From: Plectrocnemia conspersa | Lineage: Eukaryota; Arthropoda; Insecta; Trichoptera; Polycentropodidae | Length of the DNA stretch: 64,000 nucleotides | Assembly: GCA_009617715.1 (NCBI GenBank) | Contig: VTFK01000171.1 | Coordinates: 806,001 to 870,000 of the forward strand | Reading direction: 5' to 3' | Shown here: positions 22,641 through 36,853 of the stretch, piece after piece | How positions within the stretch are numbered: position 1 is the first letter of the stretch | Layout of the letters: each line of letters starts with the position of its first letter | Notes under the pieces: model-generated | Seen by the model: only the letters and a program-made list of their open reading frames with translations | The model's database searches: none | Told to the model about the DNA's origin: nothing | Program-made: the position numbers and the translations under genes

Positions 22641-25120
22641 TAAGAAAATATTGCATTTGTATGCTTGCAACGAAATTATCTCACAGAGACGAGAATAAAG
22701 CGCTTGAGTCATTTTTGATCGAGTTGACTGTAATCATTAAATTTAAATCACTATAAAATTAGTGCTTTTAAAAATTCGTAATACAAAATGTTCCTTCACA
22801 TAACAGACCTCTTTTGCAGTATAACTATCAGATTTAATTGTACAATCGTATCTTTCAAACAATAACTATTCTTCATGAAATATATTCAACGCCGAAACGT
22901 GTGTTTTAATTAGGTATGTAAATGTCTAATTTTATTTGATTGCGAGGGTTCGATATTTTTTTTTTATTAATGAAAATTTGTTTTTATTAATGATATTTTT
23001 TTTTTTTCGAGAAATCTCATTTCTACTTATCGATTTTATTATAAATAAAATATATGTAATTATACTATTATAGATATCTTTATATATGTAAAATATCTTC
23101 ACTGATTTTATTTTTGCAACAATTTTTGCAAATATTTAGGCATGTCAATTATATTATTTATAGTAATTTATTTTATAATAAAACATCAATATATGCATTA
23201 TCACACATTATTCATATCATAACTTTTTAAAAAGCACACACTATTTAAAGTATAATTGCCTATTCTTGTTATTATATTACTAGAATTTTTTAGTGTAAAA
23301 AACTCTGTGGAAAGCCCCCATATATTTTTGCAATCTGCCAATTTTGCAAATAGTGTATTTTCAATAAAATTGTATATATTAAATATTGTATCGTAGAACT
23401 TAAAAATAAGCAGAAGATAAATTTAAACAAGAGTTCATTGTGTAATAGTATTTATGCATTTCTCAATTTTAAATTTAAGTTTATTTTAATCAACAATATC
23501 CCTTATATACATATTGCATATTTTTTATTATTTTATTTATACATAGTATTATTATCGTCTAACAAACGAGTTCAACGACGTTTAATATTCAGATTCAAAA
23601 TACGACAAAGCCTGCATTTCGAAAACAAGCAACTATCTATGATTGATCAGTTGTTTGCCTGTCTACCCGTGCACAATAAATCGGGTGATTAGTTGATGGG
23701 AAACTACGTCCAGAATCAACGTAGACGATGAAGGGGAATAGGATAAAATGTATAACAAACCTTTTATTCCGTTTCAACTCTTCAATTGATTAGGTCGTTG
23801 GTGAATAAGCACAAATCGAAATAAAAAGGGCAAACGCAAAGTAAAAAAAAGAAAGAACTTCGCCTGAATGGTTCGAGATGATTGATGGATACAAGATAAA
23901 TTTAAGAATATAATAATATATATGATTTTAATATATATTAACAGATAAAATATAATGAAATATGAGTAGGATTATAAGTTCATGTCAAAAAAATAGTATA
24001 TCATAGTATATAGCTTAAGACATAAAAAATGTAATCACTTAAATCAATGGATTTGGTTCCTAAACATTTGGTCGCCGTCAAGTAACACTCGCAGCATGAT
24101 GATTTTATATGTTATGGTTATATATTGTACGCATAAAGCATCCGGCGAGAGATATATGCGAGTGTCTTCACTTTGTTGTGACAATTCAAAGGTTGTACTT
24201 CACTGGTATAAATTGCAGCGCTGAAAATTTATGCGAACAAACAAACATGACGTCTCTGTTACGAAATGTACGGTGTTTTCGTTTAATGTAGCTACGTGCT
24301 ATCGGCTGTGTAGATGAAAATTATGTTATAAATATATTCATCTGAAATCACAAGAAATTGATGTTGTGTATTATGAATGAAACTCGTATATATTAGGATA
24401 AGATCGAGTAAAGTCATTTTATTTTAATTTAATTATCGAAATCTGTAAAAAATATTTATAAACACAATTGCATTTTTTAAAAAAAAAAAAATTTATTTAT
24501 TTATTATTAGTAACTCAAAATATAAAATTCTTTAAATAATATATGGTTATATGATATAAATAATAAAAATATATTATCCTAGTTTAATGCAAAGACACAG
24601 AATAGGTCCTTTGGATTTTTTGATTTTTTAGAATTTAAAAAAGTAAAAAATGGACTAAAAGATGTATAATAAAAAAAATTTAGTAAGAAATTAGAACGAA
24701 TATAAATTATTATAACAATAAACTTTATAGTAAAAATATTAAGAAAAGTTGAAAAAGAAATATGCAAAATTAATATTGGGTAAATTAAACTCAAACTGAT
24801 AAATAAGTAGGAAGAAATAGAGAAATAAATTAAATCTACAAACTATGAATGTATTAAGGAATTATTTTTTGATAGTCTTAAATAAATAATGTATCATTTT
24901 TAATATGAATAAAAAACTTAATTACATTAACTATACTGAATATATAGTTAGAACATTTGTAACTAAAATTTGGAGTGAAATTAAAGATAAATATCAATGT
25001 TAATTGATAAGACATACACATTTAATTTACACGATTAAAGAATACTTTTTTACAAACTGTTAAAAAAATCAGGTACATATGTAGAAAAAGTGTTTAAATT
25101 TTAAATCAAATTGAAAATCG
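22641..25120. other. AT-rich intergenic DNA
   Basis: No gene recognised. Oligo-A/T runs are frequent; short mixed patches at 23560-23720 and 24060-24290 have no recognisable coding content. Confidence 0.4.
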
Positions 25121-25129
25121 CAAACGCTT

Positions 25130-25490
25130 TAAACGCCGAGTCGGCTCGATTCTACCCCAAATTGAATTTGTCTGTAAATCAATAGGGTCTTATACTTTTT
25201 TGATCGGACATTGGATGAAATTGTATCATTTATGCTCGCGTCTCCGTTTCGCATTGATCTGCTCTGGCCCGCAGCCGGTTGCCATGAAGATGCCGTTATT
25301 ATGCAAATTGATTCCCAGTTCCTGTCTGGCCTTCTCTTTCCAGGATATTCGGTTCGAATCCTTAAAACGATCAAAATTCAATATGAACTCCGATGGCTTA
25401 TATGCATCCCGGAGTACAAATTGTCGATGCACAAGCGATCCCTTTCCATGTATATGGGGAAGATGCAGATTACATAGGGGAGGGAATACG
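25130..25490. other. GC-richer block with overlapping open frames (candidate regulatory element or exon)
   Basis: Frames of 88-106 codons are open on the + strand and of 81-94 codons on the minus strand. The minus frame at 25226-25510 has the most protein-like composition (segment KPSEFILNFDRFKDSNRISW). I see no domain, and no clear acceptor-donor pair sets exon limits. ATTATGCAAATTGATT around 25301-25310 is an octamer-like word. Non-coding constraint is as likely as an exon. Confidence 0.35.
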
Positions 25491-26490
25491 ATATTTTTAA
25501 TATGTTTCATATTCGTCTAGTAATAAATTCGCGAATAGGCAAATGTATGTTTATACGTTTGATAAAACGGAAAGATCAAACGGATGACATTGCTTCTTTA
25601 TATCGTCTCAAATATAATATGTAATACATACATGTATAATATGTATATGAGTTATTATTTTGGAATTATTATTACATAAAAATTGATAGTGTAGTATTAG
25701 TAAAAAAAAAAAAAAAAATTAAATGAGCACTGTGTGGAGATCATTGCACGGCAGTCTTGCGAAAATAATGAGCTCTACAGCGCACCGCGCAACACGCGCA
25801 GATCCAAATATTTACAAATATAAATAAATAAATAAATAACTAAATTATGATTTAATGGTGTGTTAAAATGCAATTTGATTATTTATTTATTTCGTGATAT
25901 CAAAATTTGTGTTACATTTTTTCATAGGTCTACCATTTCTGTTTTAGTATTATTATGATATTAATTTCATAAATAATTCTATTCAGAGAGTTTAAATTAA
26001 ATTTGTTTTTAATAATATAGAAAGATACACAATGTATCAACGTATGATATAACATATAATTAAATTGGTATGTAATTTCTGTCGTTATTTTCATTGGAAA
26101 TATTATTACTGTTGTCTTGCAACTATGTCTATGGTAAGTCGTTCACCCCTTACTTACGAAGGCAAACTACACCCTCTTTGGGGGTAATTCTAAATTCTGG
26201 AAAGCGACAGCTGTGGACTTTCTCAAGTTATTTATGCAATACTGAACCGATCGCTTGTGTACCTGTTGCAAAATAAATTGTATATAGGGGGAATAAATCG
26301 ACGATTTATTCAATTATATTGAGTTATTATTACACATATAAATAATTTATTTTAATTGAATTGTAATAAATACGTAGTGATTTAATCTGAAACCATACTT
26401 GAAGTTATTTATCTATATTATTTTTTAACAAAGCTATTCATTTTATTTTAACTTTAATATATGCATTGCTCTAGCCTTATAATTTTCTTT
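25491..26490. other. AT-rich intergenic DNA with an (ATAA)n run
   Basis: A poly-A run at about 25701-25717 and an AATA repeat at about 25820-25840 flank a 100-bp mixed segment, possibly a short retroelement remnant. Nothing else recognised. Confidence 0.3.
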
Positions 26491-26730
26491 CTGTGCAAAA
26501 AGCGGAAAATTTTCCTTATGGAAGGACGACACAGAACGGCGTCATTCAGTCTGGCACGCCCTTTTAAAGGGATAATAGGTTTTCGTCGGCGTCTGACCGT
26601 TTCATAAATAAACAATTATATTTTTTCCTCTGCGACCCCTTTGTATTTTCGAGAAAAGGCATTCGTAGAAAAATATAATCGTTTTGCTAATGGAAAACCC
26701 ATGCGTTGTTTGACAAATATGTAATTTTTT
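26491..26730. other. GC-richer non-coding block (candidate regulatory element)
   Basis: Contains a 13-bp perfect palindrome CCCTTTTAAAGGG followed by GATAATAGG, and TTTCATAAATAAACAATTAT. No coding frame. Confidence 0.3.
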
Positions 26731-28970
26731 ACTGGAATTTCTAGCAAATAAATGTATACAAATATTTATTTTGTACATAATATTACATACTCATTTTTAA
26801 AATCAAACCGTCAATGCCTCATGCACATGTACATATGCGTTAAAATATAAAAATCTTCTAAGCCTTATAACTTATTTAAGCCTACGCATAATAAATAAAT
26901 AAACTCAAAACATATGTAACTTGGTATTAATCTCAATTTTAATCTCATATATACCGCTAGATTAGATATTGAGCTGATAACTTTAATATAGGTAGTTTAT
27001 TTTAATATTTTATAAATATAATAAAAACACTTGAAAAGAAAATTAATAAATGTGATAGTAATGACACAGTTTTGGAGCACGTTATTTGGAGACGCAGACC
27101 CTTAAGATCATCCCCATCTGCGCAGTGAATAAATACACTTTCACTGATATTGACCAGTGAAATTGTAAATCAATTGCTGATTAACTAGTTATTAAAATTA
27201 TATATTAATATAATATTATCAAATATATACCTTCACTGAAAAATACTCATTCACTGTAACATATATCATATATACTAGTGTGTGACCACTTTCATGATTT
27301 TTTTTATGTAAGTAACATTTGAAATAGGAAATGCTACCATTTAAACTCCATTTTTTTGCAAAAAAAAAATATTATTAATGGATAATTAAATAAGTATATA
27401 ATGACCCAATTATGATAAATGATAAATAAAATAAATTTATATTTGTAAAAAAAAAGTGATGTTCACAAAAAGTTGTTTAATTATGTAAACATATACGCAA
27501 AGTCATTTAATTTGTATCAACGTCTGAAGGATCATCGTTTGCTAAGTGGGTTAAAATCTGGATTATGGACGTTGAGCTGCATTAGTGTCACCGTGAAGAG
27601 GGAAGCAGCTGCTTTCTCGATTTAGTCTGTTGATGATCGGGGGGGTTGTTCTTGGTTTGAGTTCGTACGAACGTTCGTGTATCCACGTCAGATATTTTAT
27701 ATTAAATATTTTTTCTTATAATAATTATTATATTTACATATATATTTGGTTGTTTCTTCAATTGTATTTAGATTTTTTTGAATTTTTTTTTTTATAATAA
27801 ATCATTATTTATTTTTTACGATATTTTTAAGCGTTTACTGTGTTGTTTATTTCTTTATTTGTTTATAAATTTAGGAAAAATATGTATTTACGTATAGATT
27901 ACAAAAATTCATTTTTAATGAAAATGTATGTAATTAGTTTTAAATTTCTATTTTCCTTAAAAATTTGTAAATATGCAAGCATTTTTAATTATCTAAAAAT
28001 ATAATAAATTTGCTCCCACCTTATTTAAATATAATATAAACTTTACGGATGCTGGTATTAACGAATATAATTACTTGAAAAAACTTTGTGGGATCAACTT
28101 TCTGGGAATCAATAGTCGGTACATTGTTTTATTCTTGAGGTCACTACGTTAATTTTAATAAAAGCTTTGCACCTACATGTTTTCACTGTGGACCCTAGTT
28201 TTATTGAGAAAATAATTAAAAATTTACATTTCTAATTATTGAATGTCTATGAATCTTTATCTTTGAATCTTTTGAGAATAATTTGACTTAATAATTGCAT
28301 CGCTAACTCTAGATATTGGTCTGTGTCTTTCTATGAACATGCTATTTAATAAGCCGAAAACATAATATAATGAAACATTTTTTGAACACGAAAATGATAA
28401 ATATCTTAAAATTTATTCGCGGACCATCAAAATTTTCTGCAGTCCATTATTAAACACCTTTTGGCAACCACTGCTATAAAAACTATAGACACTATGGTTA
28501 TTAATTATTCTCACTATTTTCGGGCCTATATAGGGATGTAAACATTTTTAAACATGAACCATGTAAAGAAATTTATTAACTGGTGAGTAGTGCTTGAAAC
28601 AAAAAACTACATGTTACATACCAAATATACAAAAGCTTTAAGATCATTGCTCATGTTAGACTTAGGAAATGAATAATACTTGTATGTAATTCATAGTTAG
28701 TAAAATTATATATATATTTGTAATTTAAAGAATAAAATAATATTTGTTGTTATATTTACTTTGGTTTTATTTAAAAATTCATATTCTTATAACATTTAAT
28801 TAATGCAAAAAATAGTGGCATTTGTAAATATATTTGTAGCTTTCGAAAAAAATTTGCTCCCTGCCAAGATAAACTTAAAAAAGACCAATTAAGCTCTTAG
28901 AAAGATGCGCTTATTATTTTTTAGTTCAGTGACTAATGTTATTATTATTTTTCAAAAGCAAATAATTGCA
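26731..28970. other. AT-rich intergenic DNA
   Basis: No gene, repeat end or hairpin of note. A small mixed patch at 27520-27690 contains a G run (GGGGGG). Confidence 0.4.
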
Positions 28971-29460
28971 TTTAGAACGTTACTTTCAAACGAAACGTGC
29001 TTCATCGCACGAGCTTTTCGATGCAAAAAAACCACACTGCTATGAAATAACATCCGTCGCCAACTGGCATATTATAATAAGACCACGAGCTTTTTCCGGC
29101 GTGGAGACTTTGCAAATTACCGAGGAATCGCACGGTTTCCTTTGATCCGAAAGGTTCACTGTGGGGTCATTTTAAAATAAGCCATAAAATGAGCTTTTAT
29201 CGCCCGCCTCAGATAGGCCGTTTTTCTTCTGTCTTTTAAATTAAGAACTTTGCGGTCATCCGATACGAACCCGTGGGTGTATTCGGATTGCTCTCACGCC
29301 ACATTTCGTTTTGATGTGTCGCAAAGTTCCGGTTGATGGCTGCCCCGCTGAGCTTTAAGTTTTGGTCAGAAAGTTTATGCAAGGAGCGGCTCACGCTGGG
29401 AACCTTTTAAAAAGTTCAAACCGGCTGCATGTATCGCGCATATAACGTATATAAATTCTG
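28971..29460. other. GC-richer non-coding block (candidate regulatory element)
   Basis: About 450 bp with no coding frame. Contains AAGCCATAAAATGAGCTTTTATCG (two caudal/Abd-B-like words back to back, here given as one run broken by GAGC), TTCCTTTGATCCGAAAGG (TCF-like CTTTGATC) and GTTTATGCAAGG. Confidence 0.35.
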
Positions 29461-30077
29461 AAATCGGATCTTAATAGAAAACTTTCAGAGTTTAGATATG
29501 AAATCTTAATTTATTCTCCAAGCGCTACGCTGGCTGCAGCCGGAAAGATTTATTTACGTTTCTAGAAAAATGCATCAACATACAAACCGACTTTATATGC
29601 TTATAGAAAAATATACAATATTTCTGTGGCTTCAAGGTAGCTGAAAAGGGGGCAAAACTTTGATAATTTCCTTTTAGAATATAATATTTTGCTGCATGAA
29701 TTTTGAAGTTAGTTCAAGCTTATAAGTAATTACACATTAACATTTTAAATAATATATTAAAAATGAAGGTTATAATTTTTTTAAAAACACATAATATGAA
29801 AAGATGAGCGTAGCAAGTTTACTCGAAAAAAACATACAAAATAGCAAATAAATTGTTTGTCAGCGTCTTTTAAATAAACTGATTTTATCTCTAAAAAAAT
29901 TAAAATAAACTTCTTTTCGTGTAGATAAAAAACTAAATACAATAATTTAAAATTTTGCGTTTTTTATGGTAATGAATTTATTTTAATTTATATGATCTTG
30001 TTGGATTAATATTATTGGCATCTAGGGATTCATTGCGCTTTTCTTTTACTTTATATCTATATTTCGGCTGTGATGCT
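29461..30077. other. AT-rich intergenic DNA
   Basis: Nothing recognised. Confidence 0.4.
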
Positions 30078-30128
30078 CCAGCCATGGTCACGAATACACA
30101 GTCACATAAAATTCGTGACCATGTCTGG
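30078..30128. repeat. 18-bp-stem hairpin
   Basis: CCAGCCATGGTCACGAAT (30078-30095) pairs with ATTCGTGACCATGTCTGG (30111-30128) with one mismatch and a 15-nt loop. It lies 30 bp left of the MITE at 30159. Confidence 0.7.
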
Positions 30129-30158
30129 ATATATATATATATAAAAAATATTATTATT

Positions 30159-30528
30159 ACCTGATTTAGATTGCGTTTTTCCTTGGAGTCGCAGTCTCGA
30201 TATATTTTGTCAAAATATTTTTGGCATCATCAGGGGATTTTTTTTTATTACTGATCGAATAAAAAAATATTGTGACGATGCAACACAACGATTGAATATT
30301 TTTTAGTACGCTCCTATCCGCGGAGCAGATGGGGCAATAGTTTTCAATCTTCAGTGTTTTTGCCATAAAAACCAATTATTCATGAAAGTGCGAATAAGAA
30401 AACTCTATCTGTGCGATGTAAAAAAAGTGTATATATAAAAAAGTAGAATCTGATGATGATGTCAAAAACATTTTTGACGAAATATATCGAGACTGAGATT
30501 TCGAGGAAAAACGCCATCTAAATCACGT
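30159..30528. mobile_element. MITE with terminal inverted repeats of about 75 bp
   Basis: Left end ACCTGATTTAGATTGCGTTT and right end AAACGCCATCTAAATCACGT are near-perfect reverse complements. Pairing continues inward through TCTCGATATATTTTGTCAAA and ATCATCAG. The 370-bp element has no transposase. Its interior has GC-rich CGCTCCTATCCGCGGAGCAG. A target duplication is not clear in the A/T-rich flanks. Confidence 0.75.
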
Positions 30529-30551
30529 AATTTTAATATTTTTTTCAATAT

Positions 30552-31459
<908 letters not shown>

Positions 31460-31880
31460 TGTACATTTACAGCGTCCTTAAGAGTAACTTCAAACGATCT
31501 GCTGCCGTTATTTCAAAAACCAGTAAGTCGTATTTCAATCGAAGCAAACGCGGCGTGAACCAAATACGTTCCAGGTGATTAATTCAACCGGGCGATCAGC
31601 GGCACTCAAATCTCGGCACGCGTTCCGCAAAAGCGTCATCGTAAACAATGTCTTATGACACAAGTACACAATAAACGTAGCGATAAATTGGCAACGGTCA
31701 GGGCCGCATTCGGACATTCCAGTTGAGGTCCAAGCAACACTTTGCGTTTGAATATCAATTTGTTTCGAGATGTGCGCCGGCCGCCTCTGCATAAATAACC
31801 GTCGGCACGTTACTAAAGGCCCCGCCGAGAATAAATTAGATCGAACGCGCACAATAATGGACCAGCCGAAGATTATGAAT
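31460..31880. other. GC-richer non-coding block (candidate regulatory element)
   Basis: A 105-codon minus-strand frame spans 31535-31852, but its composition (Cys/Arg-rich, no domain) looks like a by-product of GC content. Contains GACGATAAATTGG-like and CATAAATAACCG words. Confidence 0.3.
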
Positions 31881-32439
31881 CATTTGAGTCGAATTAACAA
31901 GTGCGCTTTTGTGCATATACATTAAATATAACATCTTATCTGCTTCAAACTCGTGGGTGGGATAAGGCGAGTAAAATTAAGTAGGATTTAGTGGTTGTGT
32001 ATATCATTACATCTAAAATGAAAGTGCATTATAATATCATTAATTTATATGTTTTGAGAGCGGAAATGTTAGCTGTATGTGGCATGATGATCATATTTCT
32101 TATCTTGGTCCATATGTAATAATTTTAATAAGCTACTTAAATTTCTATTAAGAAAAATAATGTATTAATAAATGTAATCTTTAAAATAGTAGTAGTTGCT
32201 TTGATTGCGCAGCAAGTTTTATCGCATATTTTATTGTTTGCTTATCTTGAATAAGAATATTAATTTGTGGTATAGTATTTAACAACGCAATATTAGATAT
32301 ATGGTCGATTACGAGATTTTGTTGTTGAAAATCCCGACTTGTATAGAATTTTTGTAGCAAATGAAATTAAAATATCAATAAAAAAATTACATGACAAAGA
32401 TGATGCTCTCAGAAAATATTATAATTCTTAAATAGTTTT

Positions 32440-33130
32440 AAATTTATAATTGTGGTAAGTTCACGTAGAGGAGGTGATAGCAGAGTTTATCTCCGTTTTG
32501 TGAAAATAATTGCATCTATTTTAATTCGGTTCATTTTAATTTTACACCTAGCAAAAAAATTATATGAGATATCAACATATTTTTGTAAGTTTATTGCGAT
32601 TGGTTTGAGACCGTAAGCACTTTTTTTAAAATAGCTGTATCGTCAGATTAACGCGTATTTTTTTTTTTTTGGGATATCGTTCGTATCAAGTTAAAGTGAA
32701 ACGCTCAGTGCAAACTTCCCTGAGGAACTGCAACTAAAATTTTATGCGATACGGAGTGTTCATTATTAAATGAAACAACATATTTTTTAGGTATGAGTAT
32801 ATTAGGCGAAGTATATAGTCAGAGGTTTTGTATTTGTATAGTTTAATAATCAAACCGCCATGCTATACAGTGTCGAAAGCTTTTTCTATATCTAACATTA
32901 AAAGACCTGTGCTATTTTTTATAATGATATTACCGCATATATATTATGTCAAACTATTAAGTTGATATGTTGTCGAGTGATTTTTGCGAAATCTAAAAAA
33001 GTTCGTTAATAATTTTATTCTCCAAAAAATATTTTAAGTGCATAAGGATTATTATTTTAAAATATTTTACTAAATGCCAGTAATGAACAGATCAGGTGAT
33101 AACTAATCGGTATTCCAGGTACACATATAT
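32440..33130 (-). pseudogene. Decayed LINE reverse transcriptase fragment
   Basis: On the minus strand, over several frames, LINE RT motifs appear in the correct order: RISLLPALSKIL, FRFRKNHSTTYQL, GLLMLDIEKAFDTV, AVPQGSL, SDDTAIL (the YADD region with Tyr replaced by Ser) and AIIFTKRR. This is the Jockey/CR1-like RT signature. Stops and frameshifts are numerous, so it is dead. No 3' tail found; the fragment ends at about 32440. Confidence 0.82.
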
Positions 33131-33139
33131 ATATAACAT

Positions 33140-33530
33140 CCATTTGTAATTTATTATCGGTGAAATAAAATAAAAGATTTTATGGAGTGTCATGTTTATG
33201 ATTTATTTGTTTCAGATTTTTTTTATTGGTTCTTATAAGTCATATTGCAATATTTCTTTCATGACAATTGAGTTGTAAAACTTTTTATACATATTTGATA
33301 TTATTAGGGATGTAGTAATTGTAAAGTAATGGGGAAGCAAGAGTGACATTTTAATTTTATGTTCGGCATTTTACACTTTGGTGGTCGTTATATAATATTA
33401 TATTTTAAATAATATGCCTAAAATATAATTTAATTTATTTAAATTTTAATCTACATAATCAAGAGTAACTGGCACCAAAATAAACTAAATGTTTACACCA
33501 AAAAGCCATAATGTAATATTTATTTCTCAG
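33140..33530. other. AT-rich intergenic DNA
   Basis: Nothing recognised. Confidence 0.4.
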
Positions 33531-33534
33531 TACA

Positions 33535-33970
33535 TAAATCAAGGAAATTACCCGCGCTCCCGACAGTCCGGTGCTGTAAACCAGGGCGGGATCCGGAACT
33601 GGTTTTTGGCGGAAGTGCACGTAACATTTCTTTTGGACGTAACGTTTCAAGGTGTCGTTTTAAATTTGGCCGCCCGGGCTGGCCGTTAATTTCGTTGCGG
33701 GCCAAACCGGAAGTCCGGGTGTATGTTGTATGTATCATCCCATGCGCTAGCCGGAAATTTACTTAACTCGAATTACATATTCTGGGCACGGAGGGCCCGG
33801 AGCGGGCTGATTAAAGTTTTAATCGTGCCAAAATATCCAGCGCCACCTTTTACGGTCAGTCTCGAGTTGGCTGCATCTTGCAACATTTTTACATTCGCTG
33901 TTTATGTCGGACGTTAAAAGGCAGCGGCGCCCGTGGTATGTGAACGGCTGCCCCATACGTACTCTTAGCA
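33535..33970. other. GC-richer non-coding block (candidate regulatory element)
   Basis: Among the most GC-rich single-copy blocks in the window. Contains TTTTTGGCGG, GGCCGTTAATTTCG and GGCTGATTAAAG. Open frames on both strands overlap, none with a domain. Confidence 0.35.
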
Positions 33971-34349
33971 CGAACGCTTTGGTGTTATATAAATTATGGC
34001 AAATTTCGCGAAATGGACATACAAATACACTGACTTTAAAGCTATTTTAAAATATTAAATTTTAATTTTTTTTAAATCGGAAAGAACAAGAAGGATATGC
34101 GAATCATATTATATCGATATATTCTAAATATTATTAATTTATAAAGCTAATTAGTGATAGGCTGAAGATCCTTTTTAGTTAACGTAAATATGGTAACGCA
34201 TAATTGCAATAAAACGCGTAAAAGTATGCTAATAATTCATTCTCAAAAGATAAAATTAGTTACACACACTGCCTTACTAAAAGACAAAATACATATTAAT
34301 TTAATTAGCGCTGCAAATTTATTAAACATCTAGAAATGTGTTAACCTTA

Positions 34350-35585
34350 TGCCTGCACTTCACTCTCTGGAAGTTACCGAACCCAAAGGTCTACCGAATA
34401 TGGTCAAGGTCGCCGACTTCCGAGTAGCGTCCACACTGCCCCCAAAATGTATAAATTGCGCACGGTGTGGTATTTCGATTAAAATCGACTATGAAAATTT
34501 AAGCGCAGATAAAAAAAAAAGTTGCTCTGTAAAGCTGATAATTTTTCGCAACTCGTACATTGGGCAATTATTATTATTTTATTTGAGTACAGTGAAAAGT
34601 TCAAACCGTTGATTGTGATAAAGCAGGTAAGTGTTTCTACGTTTCATAGCTCTTTCTTGCAATAGCTGTCATATTAAACACACAATATTATTTTTAATAA
34701 GTACCATTTTTTAGTACTTTTTCCTATATTTTTTTTTAATTTTGAGTTCATTAGTTATATTTCCCACCACTTTTTAATCTAAATTTTATATACAATACAT
34801 AGCTTAGGTCTTTCTCTTTATGATACATGTAAAATTGACTGCATAAAATGCTAGTCAAATACTATTTCTTAATATAAAACAGCAAATTTGTGACATATAC
34901 AATTTTTTTTTTTACGCTACGCGGCGAAATTTTTTTTACGCTACGCACGACCGTTTAACACGGAATTCCTCTTCCTCGGGCCTACAATTAAAGAAATACT
35001 TTAAATACTTTTTAAAATAAAATTGCATGAATTATTTTATGAAAAATAAAAAAAAAGGTATTTTTTTAGTTTTTTTTTTAAAAAAGTTTTTTTTCTATAA
35101 TGTATTTTTTAACACTTATAAAATAATATATTTGACGAAGAGCATTTATGGAATCAACTAAAGTGGAGAAATAATATTGGCCGTCCAGATCGGGCAAATA
35201 CCACAAAGTGCAGCGATCGTGAAGGACGCCTACGCCCATATTGAAATTGAACCGAGATACTCGTTCTATCTCAGTTTGCGAAAAACCATATCTTTATCTC
35301 TCTCTCTCTCTCGTCACTTAACACGCGAGAGAGCGAAAGGGGAAGTATCTCGCCGCTCGCGCTCGAAAGAACAATCCGACTTCGGAATTTTCAGAAGCGC
35401 TCGAAGCTGGCTTAGTCGACCTAAATTACCCCCACTTTACCTTCCGTTCGCGGTAATCTCGGAGAACTTCCGAGAGATTTTAGAGCGGGGAGAACCGAGC
35501 TCGACCGATGTAACCCCAAATTAACACATTATATTCTCCGTCCTTGGCCAACCATGTCCTACTTTCAGAGAGTGAAGTGCAGGCA
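34350..35585. mobile_element. MITE copy B, TTA target duplication
   Basis: Ends TGCCTGCACTTCACTCTCTG and CAGAGAGTGAAGTGCAGGCA, an exact 20-bp inverted pair, flanked by TTA at 34347-34349 and 35586-35588. At 1236 bp it is longer than copy A; its right half is the reverse complement of copy A's left half (shared GAGCGAAAGGGGAAGTATCTC-like and CTCTCGTCACTTAACACGCG-like segments). A duplicated T8-ACGCTACGC word sits at about 34905-34945. No transposase is encoded; the 115-codon frame at 35177-35524 is not a gene. Confidence 0.85.
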
Positions 35586-35589
35586 TTAA

Positions 35590-35983
35590 CCTTAGATTCT
35601 TAGTAAAGAAAAGATCGCGTTGCATCTATAGATAACGTCATTTTTTGTCTTAACATAACCATTTCTCACTTGCTTGCACTAGTATACTGTGTGCTAAAGT
35701 AACATTCTCACTCGCTCGCACCAACCCATCGTGTGCTGAAAAAATATTTTTATTTATTTATCGCACACATTCCCTATGCATTAAGTCCCATTTACTAAGC
35801 CGGTAACAAGAAAAGTTATTTACTTAAATCCTTTTCTCACTAAATGTAGGTCATGGTTTTTAGTGGCAACGTCACAAATGAGCGCGGTACCAATTAATTG
35901 TCATAATATTTAAAATTATAATAAGATTCGTATTCATTATTTGCATCGAATATTGGCATAATCCACCTTCTTTTAAGTGGTTG
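35590..35983. other. Spacer with two diverged 53-bp direct repeats
   Basis: 35660-35710 and 35703-35750 share TCTCACT-GCT-GCAC and TGTGTGCT with the same spacing. No gene. Confidence 0.4.
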
Positions 35984-36592
35984 GATATCATTCCTACTAC
36001 TATTACTGTCACAGTAATAATAACACGGTTAATATCAAATTCATCATCACTTATATGGATAATTTGTAAACATAAATCAATATACGTATGTATTTATAAA
36101 TAATTAAAACACAGATTACTAATTCTGTTTTACATAACTTAGTAATTTACTAGCTCGAAAAGAGTAATATTATTAATTGAGTTGCCGCTAAAAATGTCGA
36201 TAGTTGTCAATCGCTGATTCGAATACTGCGAGCGAGATAGTGAGCTCTGCTTGCATCTCGCTCTTTTTTTATAATCTAATTATTTCATAACAGACACACA
36301 ATATTAAGTAACAATTATGCACAATTAGAGCATATAATCCCGTTTCATCCCATATCATAAAAATATAGATACCCATTGAAGGAAAAATCAGTATAAGAGG
36401 AATAATTGCCAACGTAAAACTGTCAAGTAAGCGTTATGCGGTCTTAAGAGCGCTTGGTCCGGCCATGTTCCGATGAAATTTTTTACAATAAACTTGCACT
36501 CGTAAATTGAAGAATATCGAGTTATTTGCATAAGTTGAAAATTGAATATAACTAAAATGTGTTTACCACAGCTTTTTTTACCATTAATAAAT

Positions 36593-36853
36593 TTAAATTG
36601 GCAAAATTAGCTCCAACACAACGTAAAAGTGCAACGCTTGGAATACACTCGGATGTCGACACATTGTCGACTTACGAGTAATAATACATAAAGGGTTAAC
36701 TATATTCGAAAGACACATAACAGAAAATGAATAAAAAGACATTACCTTGACGTGACGGGTAGTGGGGGCGGGAGGGCGGGGCGGGCGGGGCATCGGCGCG
36801 GCGTCGGTAAGGACGTCAGCGCCACGCCGCGCCGCACCGCTGCAACTAAACAC
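36593..36853 (-). other. GC-rich first-exon-like segment in the left arm of the foldback element
   Basis: On the minus strand a very GC-rich stretch (36750-36845) carries a short frame, MPRPPRPPAPTTRHVK, that ends at AAG followed by GTAATGT, a good splice donor. Just upstream is the AT-rich GTGTTTAGTTGCAGCGG. The right arm has the same arrangement facing the other way. It could be a captured promoter plus first exon. The frame continues past the donor into AT-rich DNA. Confidence 0.4.

Noticed and set aside
31535..31852. 105-codon minus frame
   Set aside because: Cys/Arg-rich composition typical of GC-rich non-coding DNA; no domain or splice context.
35177..35524. 115-codon + frame
   Set aside because: Inside MITE copy B; Arg/Ser-rich by composition, no domain, not conserved in copy A.
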